NCBI GenBank assembly: GCA_903772945.1
Contig: CAICTM010000497.1
Coordinates: 1 to 63,155 of the forward strand
Direction of reading: 5' to 3'
Source of the DNA: Seminavis robusta
Lineage: Eukaryota > Bacillariophyta > Bacillariophyceae > Naviculales > Naviculaceae
DNA length: 63,155 bases
Shown here: in pieces, positions 10,345-19,800 of the stretch
Layout: each line of letters begins with the position of its first letter
How positions within the stretch are numbered: position 1 is the first letter of the stretch
Notes under the pieces: model-generated
Seen by the model: the letters and a program-made list of their open reading frames with translations, nothing else
Told to the model about the DNA's origin: nothing
The model's database searches: none
Position numbers and translations under genes: made by a program

Positions 10345-10749
10345 GGACCTCTGTGGAAACTCGAGTGGTGCTACTTTTCGTCTCCTAAATCCTTTTGATC
10401 GTCTCCTATTTAATGGATTTCGTCTCCTAAAAATAGGAGACGAAACGGATCGTCTCCTAAATCTTTTGTCTCCTCTTAAAACGTCTCCTATTTTCAACGG
10501 ATTGTCTCCTATTCTCAACGGATCGTCTTCTAAGTGTACCATGTAAACTGTATGGTATCGTCTCCTAAATCTTTCGGATCGTCTCCTATTTCGAAACGAT
10601 CGTCTCCTAATTGGAATGTCTCCTACTGAATCGTCTCCTAAATATAGGAGACGATTGCTTTCGTCTCTTAAATCATTTCGATCGTCTCCTATTCCTCGGT
10701 GTATCGTCTTGTAAGTATTTTTCCACGAATGACGTTTCCACAGAGGTCC
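10345..10749. mobile_element. Second MITE-like element, filled with GTCTCCTA repeats
   Basis: Terminal inverted repeats of 16 bp begin GGACCTCTGTGGAAAC at 10345 and end at 10749. The interior carries about a dozen copies of (AT)CGTCTCCTA(AAT or TTT), with two local palindromes where CGTCTCCTAAA faces its reverse complement TAGGAGACG (about 10419-10446 and 10630-10656). A possible 3-bp target duplication is GTA, if the ends include one or two more bases. Like its neighbour it starts with GGACC and has no coding capacity. A 151-codon minus-strand frame across it is a by-product of the repeats. Confidence 0.7.
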
Positions 10750-11352
10750 TGTATGCATAGTGGTACTACCGTACCGTACTTCGTAGCTCATACTCTACTG
10801 TAAGAGTACTAGAATCCATAGTATTGAACATTGGATATAATTTTTGTTACTAATAAGTACGGTACTCCCCAAGGTCTCTTTATGTGTGTACAGCCACCGG
10901 TACAGCCTACAGCCAATCCTGGCCTGCACGCGTACACGCTACTTCAGTGGCTACTGGTAGTACCACCGTACCACCAATCACCAATGACAGGGGTACTATA
11001 ACATCATACCACTCTACGGTAGTACCACCAAACTAGCTAGCATCCGATCTCACTACAAGTACGATGTACCATCCAGGCGGAGGCTTCTGTGAGATGCTCG
11101 AGAATCCTCAAACGGAATTCCTGCTGTACATGTACCAATAGGTGGTCCCATCATCGTATGGAAGAGCAAAGAGAGATATGATTTTGGCTAGTAAATTTTT
11201 TGATCGCGCACTGTGGAAAGGTTCGCGTTTTCTATTCCCAAAAGCATTGGACGTCTATGGTTCCTCCTCCCGTGCTACCATCAATCCAATTTGTTCATAA
11301 TAATCACAATCCAAAATAGCTCACACAATCCTCCAAAGATAAATCCTCCAAG
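10750..11352. other. Intergenic region upstream of the SGNH gene
   Basis: Rich in GGTACTACC, CCGTACC and similar words. It presumably holds the promoter of the downstream gene, but no element is recognisable. Confidence 0.5.
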
Positions 11353-12571
11353 ATGAAAATTGTTGCCTCCATCCTCAGCCTCTTGGTTGTGTCCTCTTCT
11401 GCCGATGATTGCTTGAATGTGGAAGTAAATTTTGCGTTTGGTGGAGCGATGACGGGCACCACGAACCGTGCTTTGGAGTGCTTGGGAGGGCTTATTGCTG
11501 ATTGCAATGTGCTTGATCAATACAAGCAAAACTTGGACAGTGTCGGGTTGATCCTTCCTGGTGTCTCGCAACAAGTGGATTTTGCAAGTCAATCTCTGAC
11601 TGACGTACAATCGAACAAAAAGAAAGACATGTTCACGCTTCTTGCTGGGGGTAAGTTTGATGCAATGTCTTTCGTGAAGCTCTCTGCCGCACGGGCCAAT
11701 GTGTCTGACGAGCGAGTCAAAATCTTCTTTCTCTTGCCTCAAAGGAAACGACTTCTTTGGACCCTACCCCATCTGGGATCCAGCAGTCGATCCTCCAGCC
11801 TATGGCGAGGATTTTCCAGACGGTTTTCCTCCTGAATTCGTCCCCTTTACCGCAAAGTGGAGTGTGGAAAACCTTGAATATGCAATGGAAAGGATTGTTG
11901 AGTTGGGAGGCAAACTCATTTTGATGGGCAGCACTCTGGAACCATGCAGTACGCTTATTTGTGACGTGCTTCAACCCCCTGAGTTTCAGATTCCTGTCAA
12001 ACTTTACTCTCCAGTGTGGTCGGGACAGTTTGACGCCGGAATCCAGGAGGTTGTTGCCAAGGCGAACGATAAGTACGAAGATGTGACTGTCATCTTTGTT
12101 GATGTAGTGTCCACGGTCGATGCTCTCTTGGCGTCAGGTGATTTTATCACTGACATCAGTTGCCAACAAGACGGGGGATTCTCTGGTCCCGACGAGCGTG
12201 GCAACTACGCATGTCCGGGCTACGCATGGTTGGACCTCACTCACCCAACATCGGAGTTTTGGGAAGCCGTTGTCGATGCTGCCTTCATTCCTGCTCTTGA
12301 GGCTGAATTGTCCGACAAGGAGATCAAGGACATTCGTCGCATCATCAGTTTTGGAGACTCCTATGCTGACTTTGGATCGTTCGAGGACACCCTTGATCGT
12401 GCCGATTCATTTGAGCTCTCGGGCCGGTTCCCTCCTTCCAACCGACGATCTGCTATGAATGCAGCAACCTATGTTGAAATTCTCGAGGAGAAATTGTCTG
12501 TGAGCTATCCCTCTGTTGCTTATATTCAGGAATCAGGACGGGACCCAATCTGCATGAAAGAACAGGAGTAG
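11353..12571 (+). CDS. Secreted SGNH/GDSL-family hydrolase with permuted catalytic blocks
   Basis: Two exons, 11353-11650 and 11745-12571, joined by a 94-bp GTAAGT...AAAG intron in matching phase; 374 residues. A signal peptide covers about residues 1-17. The family is recognised by NFAFGGA (block II region), GGND at 99-102 (block III, completed exactly by the splice), DLTH with Asp263 and His266 (block V), and FGDS with Ser305 (block I). In normal GDSL esterases/lipases the GDS serine comes first, near the N-terminus. Here it comes last and only about 70 residues follow it. The pieces add up to one whole domain, so a circular permutation or an unequal crossover between tandem copies is likely. 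If folded, it would be an extracellular or vacuolar esterase/lipase; activity is not certain. The substrate is unknown. Confidence 0.75.
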
Positions 12572-13730
12572 GAACGACAATGTTACGGGCAGATACCGGT
12601 AGCTTCTCTTCCTCTCGCAATATTATTTGAATGTCACACATTGTCTTGACTGGTGGTCTCGAGGAACTGTGATTTGTGTTGGACGTTCCCGTTTTAGTTT
12701 TAGTTTTAGTTCCATTCATGGCGAAGAGCTAGCATAGCGCACATTAATTAATCATATTCATAAGGACTTGCAACATCTTGTTGTTGACCGACTGTGGTTG
12801 TCTGAGCTGCGGTAGCTAGCGCTCTGGTCTCAGTTCGACTCCAAGAACATCCGTGATGACACGGCGATGTGGTCAATTATCAACCCATGCTCAATCGTTC
12901 CAAAGGATAAGATGGGTCTATGAAGGGTTGGTGGCTACTTTTGCTGAGAATAGTGAAGGGTCGAGCAATACTAGCTAGTATGTATGTACCGGTATTCTCC
13001 GCCCTCAGTGATTACCAAGTGTGTTGTCAATGCCCATGCCATTGAGAGCAAGCGACCCTGTCGTCGATACCTAACTGGTGCGGCTACCAAGCCATTGGGT
13101 TACGTGCGTCGAATTCTCGGTGGTGGCTTCTATGATGCCATGATGCTTCGGTTGATCAAGATCATCCCCATCCTCCAGGAGGCATAAAAGGTTGCAGACT
13201 ACCGGTAGCTAGCTAGTAGATCAATCGGTGTGAATGATGAGCTGAAAGCGCTGCGAGAGCGTGGAGGTTCAAATGGTTTATGTACCGCTAACCCTGAGCT
13301 TTTAGACGATAATATCCCTTTATCTCTCCAGGTTTAACCCAAATTCGTTCAAATAATATCTACAATGTCCCTCGACATTGAGATGACTGAAAAGGCTTAA
13401 CATAAATGAGGAATCTTGGGTCATTGCTTTCCGAAGAAAGAGAGAAAAGAGGAGAAAAATGAGGTGGAACATCCGTGAAACACGGGAAATATGTCGGAAG
13501 CACAAATTCGGCAACTGCAACCACAACAACGCAAACGATCGAATCAAGGAACAAAACTGGTAGACCGATTATCTATCTGAGACCTCAACTATACCAGGTA
13601 CCGTAGATAATCCGAATAGACCTCCAGGAAGGGCAGCAGGTCGCCATCAGACAAAGTTGACGCTCAAGTACGCTCTAGGTTAGCAAGTTGGATAAGCAAG
13701 GCAGTTTTAGTTCATTGGACTAGTCTTTGG
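12572..13730. other. Intergenic region containing one gene remnant
   Basis: Apart from the dehydrogenase remnant at about 12996-13187 I see only TACCGGTA words (12592, 12985, 13199), a TTTTAG repeat near 12690-12712 and no gene. Minus-strand frames at 13320-13554 lack any recognisable feature. Confidence 0.5.
12996..13187 (+). pseudogene. C-terminal remnant of a short-chain dehydrogenase/reductase
   Basis: The frame reads PPSVITKCVVNA, then ESKRPCRRYLTG, AKPLGYVRRILG and FYDAMML before a stop. This matches the usual C-terminal end of classical SDR proteins, where a V-x-K-x-V-x-A helix is followed by a P-x-x-RY segment. The Rossmann fold, the cofactor glycines and the YxxxK active site are absent upstream, so only about the last 60 residues survive. 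Recognition is by eye and moderate. Confidence 0.5.
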
Positions 13731-16493
13731 ATGACTCAGAAGTTCAAGCCCTCCACTGTTTCGTCCAAGAAACGAAGTAACTTCACCGATGTTACAATGA
13801 CTCCTGCAGCAACATCAGTGTCGTCGCAATCGCAGCAGTCCACCCTGCTGCAGTCCAAGCAAAAGGCGTCTCTGCTGTTACAGATGGCGAATGCAGTGGA
13901 GGACTCTTCTGTACGTCAACGTCAGAAACTACACGACAACAATAATGTTTCTGCTGAAACTGTGAATGATCTTTTGTGGGATCTACAAAACGGCGGCGAC
14001 GACAAGAGCAAGTTACAGCAGCAGCAGCAGCATCCCGTCTATTCTTCCTCTTCCGTGATCCATCCCCAACAAGTCCAATTGATGTATTCCGCAATGATTC
14101 GGTATCGCGAAAATGCCGAATTACGGTACTCTCTCTTGGAATTGCGTCATTTGGACTTGAGCAAGTCCTTTGTGGAACTGGAAAATCGCTATCGACAGCT
14201 CCAAGTCGAACAAGAAGCCTGGAAACAATCCTGCGAAGCGCTCCAACAGGCTGCTACAGAGTCGGAAATGTCTTGTAGCAGTCGGACCAACGGCAGCTCG
14301 CGTCGCGGACGACGAAAACCAAGTCCCACACCCCCTCCCGCACAACGACATGTCAAACCCAGTCTCTCCTTCAACTCGACCGTGCCCATTCTACAGCAAG
14401 AGCTCAAAATGCTGTCATCGCAACGCAACCAGCTCTTACAGGCCAATCTAGAATTGCGAAAACAACTCAAACAGATGCAAATTCAAATGCAGACACCCAA
14501 AGAGGGAGAAGACGTCATGATGGCAACCTGTCGACGCTGTCATCCAGAGTTACTCGCGGGACGACAACAATTTGCCACCGATACATTCGCCATTTTGGTG
14601 CAAGAATTCCAACCATCGACCAACAACAACACCCTGGATGGTACCACCAGTCATCATCGCAATCACAAAGAAGAAGAAGAAGAAAAGGAATTAGTAGAGG
14701 AAGAAATGAAACAACCGAAGCCTTCTTCTAGTAATCCATTGCCACAAGAATCTGAATTTGTGCCACAACAACAGCAGCAGCAACAACAACAACAACAACA
14801 ATACAACAATAGTCATAGCAGCACCCTCTTTAGCACGGATGACGAAGCCAGTTTTGAAACGCAGGAAGATGATGACCCCATGGACAGCACCATGCGACGA
14901 GAAGAAAACAAACATCAAGACAAAATGAACTTGTTGGGTTTGCAGCTCAGCACTCGACAATTGGTCGTCACACGGGATGCCACCGATCCACGTGGGCTCT
15001 GGGGGTCGCAGCATCACAAGTCAGCAGAGCAACCGACACTGCCGCAACCCGTCAAACAAAAGAGTATTGTCTGGTCGCCGCAAGAACAGCAGCATGACCA
15101 GCATCACCAACAACAACAATCACAAAGAATTAAAGCCAAACCACAAATGGTCCCCACCATGAACAATATTTTACCTATGCAACAGCAACAACAGCAGAAT
15201 CATCCGAAAATGACGGTACAAGACATTCAAGTGGCGCCTAGAAAGGAAACCACTAGAAAGCTCAACATTCCCAACACCAACAACACCAAAGAGATACCGA
15301 TACAACCACCCGTGACGGCAAGGCATCACAACAACCACAGTGGAATGGATCGGTATGGACAATTGGATGAATTTGGACGATCCTCTTCCTATCGAATAGT
15401 TGGAACAAACAGTGCCAATTCGTCCAACCATTCAGGAACCACTGTCCCCGTGGCAAATACCAGCACAAACACCAATGCTGCTACCGGTACGAATAATAGC
15501 AAGGGAGGAATGTCATTGTTTCGTCGGAAATCGGCAGCTGTCGTTCCCACCCAGCCTTTGGCATCAACGCAATCCCAACAACAGCAGCAACGTCGCAATC
15601 CGCAAAGGCATTCCATGATGGGACCTCCACTCTCTCCTCCTCCCAATCCGGCAGGGAAAATAATGCCACCAGTATCGTCACCGTTAGGTGCCATCAAAAC
15701 TCCAAGTCTGGCTGCTGCTGCCAATGCTCGACACTTGGAACATCATTCGCGTGGTAACCAACAACAACAGACAGCCGCCGCCGCAAGACATGCTACGTCG
15801 CACCCGCAACAGCAGCAGCAACCTCCACCGCCACAATCATCGTCTCTCATTATGAATATTCGGCATTTGGAGTTTGCAGCAACTGGCAATACCAGTACGC
15901 CACAGCATCCTCCTCCGTCCGCCACCACATCAACGCGTATACAGGCGAGAACAGCGCAGGCTGCTACGACAGGGCAAGCGGGACGACGAGTGGCACAGCC
16001 TGTGCATAAACGATCAGCCCAGGATGGCAAGGGCGCTCCTACCACTAACAGTGCCGGTACAGCGCAGTCTGCTTCGACAGGGCAACCGGGACGACGAGTG
16101 GCACAACCTGTGCATAAACGACCAGTCCAGGATGGCAAGGGCGCTCCTGCCACTAACAGTGCCGGTATGGCAGCAAGAAACCACCATCCAAACACCAAAC
16201 GTAATGGGGTGAATAGACCTAATGCTGCAGCCACGTCTGGCCGTCCGAACTTGGTGGGACCCGCATCGAGGGGAGGGCCACTTGCTCCCAACAATAGAGA
16301 TCATCATCATCAAACGGTTGCAAACAGGCCTCACATGCCTACGCAAAATCATCATGCAGCACCTCACCACCATGCTGCAAGGACTGCACCGGCAGGTAAC
16401 AAGAGCAATGGTGAGGAGAGAAAGGCAGAGAAGGCCTCTCGGCCGCAGTCTTATTTTGAGAGGATCAAGAAAACGCTGCAGCAGGAGATCTAA
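13731..16493 (+). CDS. Gln/His-rich coiled-coil protein of unknown function
   Basis: Single open frame of 920 residues. I do not recognise a family. Residues about 120-190 (ELRYSLLELRHLDLSKSF and on) and about 220-255 (VPILQQELKMLSSQRNQLL) are predicted coiled coils. The rest is low complexity: Q runs near residues 345-357 and many later, H-rich stretches near the end, and Ser/Thr/Asn-rich linkers. A CRRCHPEL segment sits at about residue 264. Two near-identical 36-residue units lie at about 741-812. The C-terminus ends with a short helix (SYFERIKKTLQQEI). Such proteins are often scaffolds or nucleic-acid-associated factors, but nothing here proves a role. Alternative: part of the Q-rich region may vary by CAG/CAA slippage. 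Confidence 0.7.
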   Translation: MTQKFKPSTVSSKKRSNFTDVTMTPAATSVSSQSQQSTLLQSKQKASLLLQMANAVEDSSVRQRQKLHDNNNVSAETVNDLLWDLQNGGDDKSKLQQQQQHPVYSSSSVIHPQQVQLMYSAMIRYRENAELRYSLLELRHLDLSKSFVELENRYRQLQVEQEAWKQSCEALQQAATESEMSCSSRTNGSSRRGRRKPSPTPPPAQRHVKPSLSFNSTVPILQQELKMLSSQRNQLLQANLELRKQLKQMQIQMQTPKEGEDVMMATCRRCHPELLAGRQQFATDTFAILVQEFQPSTNNNTLDGTTSHHRNHKEEEEEKELVEEEMKQPKPSSSNPLPQESEFVPQQQQQQQQQQQQYNNSHSSTLFSTDDEASFETQEDDDPMDSTMRREENKHQDKMNLLGLQLSTRQLVVTRDATDPRGLWGSQHHKSAEQPTLPQPVKQKSIVWSPQEQQHDQHHQQQQSQRIKAKPQMVPTMNNILPMQQQQQQNHPKMTVQDIQVAPRKETTRKLNIPNTNNTKEIPIQPPVTARHHNNHSGMDRYGQLDEFGRSSSYRIVGTNSANSSNHSGTTVPVANTSTNTNAATGTNNSKGGMSLFRRKSAAVVPTQPLASTQSQQQQQRRNPQRHSMMGPPLSPPPNPAGKIMPPVSSPLGAIKTPSLAAAANARHLEHHSRGNQQQQTAAAARHATSHPQQQQQPPPPQSSSLIMNIRHLEFAATGNTSTPQHPPPSATTSTRIQARTAQAATTGQAGRRVAQPVHKRSAQDGKGAPTTNSAGTAQSASTGQPGRRVAQPVHKRPVQDGKGAPATNSAGMAARNHHPNTKRNGVNRPNAAATSGRPNLVGPASRGGPLAPNNRDHHHQTVANRPHMPTQNHHAAPHHHAARTAPAGNKSNGEERKAEKASRPQSYFERIKKTLQQEI
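15951..16166 (+). repeat. Two 108-bp in-frame tandem units inside the Gln-rich gene
   Basis: Units start at 15951 and 16059 (both ACAGCGCAG) and encode 36 residues each, including GRRVAQPVHKR and QDGKGAP. High identity suggests a recent duplication. Confidence 0.9.
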
Positions 16494-16739
16494 CAGCTAC
16501 TAGTATGCACTACTTGGCAATGATCTCTTGCGCTGAGAACAGAATCGATTCAATCAATTACCGGTACTGGGTTGAGCTGGTAGACGGCAGCTACGTTCGC
16601 AGCGGAACAGTCTACAGGGGACAGCTCGGGAGACTTCATTTCATTGACCTTTTTAATAAAAAAATGATTATACTGTGAGGTTATACACTTTCGCGCCATT
16701 TGCTTCTTATATTTTTCTCCGGTGGCAAGCGTTTCGTGA

Positions 16740-16779
<40 letters not shown>

Positions 16780-16813
16780 GAGCTAGCAGGGTTTTGTACC
16801 GGTAGCTAGATAT
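16494..16813. other. Short convergent intergenic region with a (CT)n tract
   Basis: Lies between the 3' ends of two convergent genes. A (TC)n microsatellite of about 35 bp covers 16742-16776, and TACCGG words flank it. It should carry both polyadenylation regions; AATAAAAAAATG near 16655 is a possible signal for the plus-strand gene. Confidence 0.55.
16742..16776. repeat. (TC)n microsatellite
   Basis: Uninterrupted TC dinucleotides over about 35 bp. Confidence 0.95.
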
Positions 16814-19800
16814 TTAGATATTTCGAAAGATGCGGCCTCCTTTCTTCATGTTGTTTTCTTTGTTGGCTTTGTCTGCGAGGGCACGCCATTTCTGTGCCGG
16901 AAGAGGCCGAAGGGGTTCCTCTCGCCACTTCGATTGCTCCATTGTGGTCCGTTGGAGGGGCGACAAATAGAGTGATTCTGGTTTGACTGTTCGCACCCCA
17001 TGGTGGCGCAAATTGGATTGTGGTTGCTGAGCCAGGATCGTTGACAATGTCGTGGATTCATCGGAAAAGGTAGGGGCGGACATGATATTTGTGAACGTTG
17101 AATTCTCTTCATCGTCATGCGAAACCACGGATCGAAGCTGCTGGACCGAGTAGGCGTTGCTCTGTTGTGGAACAGTTGCTACTGTCTCCTCATCCTCGTC
17201 GTCAACGGAAGCCTTTCCGAGGAGGTTGGTGAGAAGGTCTTCTGTTCTTTCCGTGCCTTGAGAGCCTCGGCTGTCTTCAGTGTCCTCGGAAAGAGTTACA
17301 CTAATGGCTGGCATCGCATCCCTACCCTCCTGTCGGACAGTGGCAACCGACTGAACGTAGGACTCATCATCAGATTCCTCATCAGAGGGCATCTCATCCA
17401 CGGGATCTTCCGGGATTGGGTCGTGCGCTAGAGGTGGCACGACGTTTGGCTTGCTGTAGTTGTAGCTGCTGTAGCTGTCCAAAGAAGCCCTGGAATAACT
17501 GCTCGAATGCGTCAAATGCGTTGTCGTGTATCCAACAATTTGAGGAGTGCGAAGCATTGGGCGATCATTGCTAGCCCCCGACCCAGTCCTAGAAATCGAT
17601 GGAATCGCAGATGTGGGATCTAGTGCTGGACCGCCGTCGAATTTGGAGGCAAGTAAATGAACTCTACCAGCAGTGCCTCCTGTTCTCTTATAGGCTCTCG
17701 GGGACTTGCGTTTGACAGGTACATCCTTTTCCTGTTTGTTGACAAACCTGTTCTTGGCTGCCTTGAAGCGCAGAACTGGCGAATTTGTCGCCTGAGCCAG
17801 CTGCTTCTTGTCGAGCACGGGTGTAACTCCTTTCGAAAACTCGCAGTAGGTCCATGTTCGCAAGTTCTGTTCTGGCGTTCCAATACTGGCGCCCGCGCTG
17901 CTATCCTTCGAAGTCGTGGATATCGAGGGTCTGCTCTCGGATGAATATTCAAGAGACTCGCTAGTGGAGGCCAATGATGGTTTGGTTGATGTTGTTTCGA
18001 ACGATGGTACTGGAGTGATCTCTTCCTGGATGGACATCTTCCGAAGGTTGGATTGTTTGTTTGACAGGGAACTTTCGCGCACTTTCTCGTTGCTACTGGT
18101 ATCAAAGCTTTCTCGTCCGAAGACGGTATCGGACAAATCAGAAACCTTTGTTTCAATTGCCGGAATATCTGTGGGTACGTTCTGAGGAGGGGGGTTGAAT
18201 GAAAAGTCCCACGTCACACTTCTACGGCTCTTTTGGGACCCCGTCTCGCTTGCCGCAACGCTCTGAGCATCCGAGAATCGGACCGACTTTTGGTGAGAGC
18301 TTTCGCTCATGCTGCTTTTGCGTGGTGGTCTGCCACTGTTTTTGCTCGATGCAACAGAACGACCGCTTCGGCTCCCTGGAATTCGAACTGGCTGCTTCAT
18401 CAGCGAACGGGTGCGTTGACGCGACTCCAAGCAAGAAATAGACTTTGCGCCTTCTTGCGTGGAGAGCTCCCTTCCCGATGCCGCCCCCGAGGACTTGTCG
18501 TCATCGGGTTGACCGGTGATTGCGGGCCCATTGGCGTAGCTTGGCGAGAAGAGGAAAGCGGCATTGGTGATCGCTTGATTGGATAGCATAAGCTGCGCAG
18601 GAGACATCGTAGCTGACATGGGCGATTCTGCGGACATGTTGCTAAGGTGAGCTCTCTCCCGTTGTTTCTCCCACTCGTTTTTGTTTGCAACAGTGCTGGG
18701 GGTGTCCTCCAAAAAACACCCAAAAGCAATGTCGCGATAATCATGCGTTTCAACCATGCTTGGCGCAGATCCGGTTGCGTGTATTTCCAAGTCACGACTG
18801 GACCTTGAGATATTGTCAAATGATTGAGTAAACATAGTCGTCTGGCCAAGCTTTGCCTTTGCCGTCACCATTCCGCCGTTGCCGACATTGCTCACACGAG
18901 GCCTAAATGGAGACCCCTTGGGATAAGTCGCCAACGAGGTAACTGGAGTGAAGACGTCCTTGTCCTTGTAAGAGAATGCGCTTCCAAAGGACGTTCTGTC
19001 CTTCCTAATGAGGCTCTGGGGAGTTTCTTGGAGGGCCCCTTTGGTTATGATCTCAATCGTGTGACGCTTTGGTGCGCTCGTCGCCTTTGACACGAGGGCA
19101 GATTGGACAAGCACCGTATCGGCGGAAATGCGTCTATCGAGGAACGAGGTGGCACCAAGCTGCCCGGTCGTCTTTAGTTTCTCCTCTGAGGCCGCATCAT
19201 CAGACTTCATGCTCCAGTTTTCGAATAGGTTTTGAACACCTCGAGTTCCAGGTTCATTATTCTCGTCGTCTGGGGCATTTCCTGAAGTCGCAACTTCATC
19301 CTGGCGCTCTTCTTCTTCCGTATCCTTCGTCCCAAGATCTAGATCCTTTTGATCGTTGGCAGTCACATCGTTTTCGTTGAGGTGCTTCGACACTGTGCTC
19401 GCACTCGCAGAAGCGTCTTCTTGTGCTTCTGTCGGGTGGCCGGTATCCGTTTCCAAAGTGGGTTCCTCGGCATCGCGTGCATCGCCCGCCTTTGAAACTG
19501 CTCCTTGCTCTTGACTCGGGGAGACCGACTGTCGAGTTACAATCGCAGTATCAAAGAAGTTTTGCATTTCGTCCTCCTGCGGATCATCCATCGATGCTGT
19601 GATGCCCAGCAAACTTTTAGGTTTCTCGTCTTGCTTGAAGAGTGCCATAACAGGAGTCGCGGTCGTGTTGTTGGTCATTGGGGAAGTTTCAGGCATGGAC
19701 GCGCGAGGATCAAATGCAATCCGATCGAAATAGGCATCTTCGCGGTGCAGCATTTGAGTTTCATTGTAGAAACCATTCCAGTACGATGATTCATGCGAGG

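Noticed and set aside
10336..10791. 151-codon minus-strand ORF rich in Arg and Asp
   Set aside because: It is the reading of the GTCTCCTA repeat array in the second MITE-like element and has no other support.
12815..12850. tRNA-like B-box (AGTTCGACTCC)
   Set aside because: I could not form a T-stem, acceptor stem or A-box around it.
15743..16294. 183-codon Cys/Ala-rich minus-strand ORF
   Set aside because: Antisense of the Gln/Ala-rich and duplicated part of the Gln-rich gene; no domain seen.
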